A DNA stretch of 34,359 nt from assembly GCF_019049285.1 (NCBI RefSeq), contig NZ_JAGMUL010000017.1:1-34359 (forward strand), read 5' to 3'. The position numbers and the translations under genes are program-made. Within the stretch, counting starts at the first letter, position 1. Each line of letters begins with the position of its first letter. Below, in pieces: positions 33,586 through 34,359 of the stretch. The notes beneath the pieces are model-generated. The model saw nothing but the letters and a program-made list of their open reading frames with translations, was not told the origin of the DNA and did not search any database. The stretch comes from Streptomyces sp. AC550_RSS872 (GTDB lineage: Bacteria > Actinomycetota > Actinomycetes > Streptomycetales > Streptomycetaceae).

Positions 33586-34359
33586 ATGAGCCGGATGTGT
33601 GAGGGGCGGGTCGTCGTGGTCACCGGCGCGGGGCGCGGGCTCGGGCGCGCGCACGCGCTCGCGTTCGCCGCCGCGGGGGCGAAGGTCGTGGTGAACGACC
33701 TCGGTGTGGGGCTCGACGGCACGCTGGGCACCGCCGGCACTCCCGCTCGGCAGGTCGTCGACGAGATCCGCGCGGCGGGCGGCGAGGCGGTCGCGCACGA
33801 CGGGGACGTCGCGACCAGCGCCGGGGCGGCCTCCCTGGTGGCGGCCGCGTGGGAGACGTACGGCCGTCTCGACACCCTCGTCAACAACGCCGGGTTCCTG
33901 CGTGACCGCATGCTGGTCAACCTCGACGAGGGCGACTGGGACGCTGTCGTACGCGTCCACCTCAAAGGCCACTTCCTTCCCCTGAAGTACGCGGCCGCCC
34001 ACTGGCGGGCAGAGGCGAAGGCGGGGCGTACGCCGGTCGCCCGGGTCGTCAACACGAGCAGCGGCGCCGGGCTGTTGGGGTCGCTCGGCCAGGGCAACTA
34101 CAGCGCGGCCAAGGCCGGCGTCCTCGGTCTGACCCTGGTCGCGGCGGCGGAGCTCGGGCGCTATGGCGTCCAGGTCAACGCGGTTGCCCCCGCGGCGCGT
34201 ACCCGGATGACGGAACGGACCTTCGCGGCCACGATGACGGCCCCCGACGCCGGGTTCGACGCCATGGCCCCGGAGAACGTGTCCCCGCTGGTCGTCTGGC
34301 TGGGTTCCGCGGGGAGTGAGGGCGTGACGGGGAGGGTCTTCGAGGCGGAGGGGGGCCGG
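33586..34359 (+). CDS. Short-chain dehydrogenase, Rv3548c-like (3' end outside window)
   Basis: The frame opens at ATG 33586 behind AAGGAGGC and continues 258 codons to the right edge without a stop. The nucleotide-binding motif is VTGAGRGLGRAHALAFAAAGAKVVVNDLG. NNAG, an active-site Ser in NTSSGAGLLG, and YSAAKAG follow. The NDLG segment and the long loop after it (GVGLDGTLGTAGTPARQVVDEI) resemble the SDR domains of multifunctional beta-oxidation proteins. A hydroxyacyl-CoA dehydrogenase role is likely. It starts one base after the preceding SDR stop and belongs to the same operon. In mycobacteria Rv3548c holds the same place. The last few residues are missing. Confidence 0.85.
   Translation, partial: MSRMCEGRVVVVTGAGRGLGRAHALAFAAAGAKVVVNDLGVGLDGTLGTAGTPARQVVDEIRAAGGEAVAHDGDVATSAGAASLVAAAWETYGRLDTLVNNAGFLRDRMLVNLDEGDWDAVVRVHLKGHFLPLKYAAAHWRAEAKAGRTPVARVVNTSSGAGLLGSLGQGNYSAAKAGVLGLTLVAAAELGRYGVQVNAVAPAARTRMTERTFAATMTAPDAGFDAMAPENVSPLVVWLGSAGSEGVTGRVFEAEGGR

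Overview
The window is high-GC actinobacterial DNA and almost certainly comes from a Streptomyces chromosome. The grounds are strong third-position GC bias, frequent GTG starts, rare TTA codons, an actinobacterial-type cytochrome b, and a KstR2-type steroid locus. I saw no tRNA, rRNA, CRISPR array, insertion sequence or prophage gene.

Region 1 (1-8.5 kb) is core metabolism. It holds the 5' part of an ADP-ribosylglycohydrolase gene (minus strand, cut by the left edge), then a VIT1/CCC1-type iron/manganese transporter behind two DtxR/DmdR-like iron boxes. Next come gltB and gltD, the two subunits of NADPH glutamate synthase, with a GlnR-like box upstream of gltB.

Region 2 (8.7-20.0 kb) is the most unusual part. 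It is a one-strand, translationally coupled cluster of the VMAP / MoxR / vWA ternary conflict-system type. In order it encodes: a VMAP protein with an N-terminal effector-associated domain; a MoxR AAA+ ATPase; a 1504-residue fusion of a degenerate vWA/SAV_2336-like half with a STAND NTPase-TPR half; an alpha/beta-hydrolase; a caspase-like peptidase whose C-terminal domain resembles the VMAP N-terminus; a 66-residue TTG-started peptide with a 'DLTGVPL' leader-like segment; and a stand-alone HExxH protein of the alpha-ketoglutarate-dependent peptide beta-hydroxylase type. No radical-SAM maturase is present. Five in-frame TTA codons fall in three of the genes, suggesting bldA-dependent expression. 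The arrangement suggests an NTP-controlled sensor/effector system with protease and lipase-like effectors joined to a peptide-modification module.

Region 3 (20.0-24.5 kb) holds a rhomboid protease and a GH46 chitosanase overlapping by 4 nt (minus strand), a TerF-like vWA protein, and an orphan cytochrome b (QcrB paralogue) with no qcrA or qcrC beside it.

Region 4 (24.5-34.4 kb) is a catabolic locus for the last two steroid rings (HIP-CoA pathway). It has a FadE31/FadE32-like acyl-CoA dehydrogenase pair, IpdF, the TetR regulator KstR2, thiolase FadA6, IpdC, IpdB, IpdA, EchA20 and two short-chain dehydrogenases like Rv3549c and Rv3548c (the last cut by the right edge). Both divergent promoter regions carry a near-match to the published KstR2 box. 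FadD3 and FadE30 were not found in the window.
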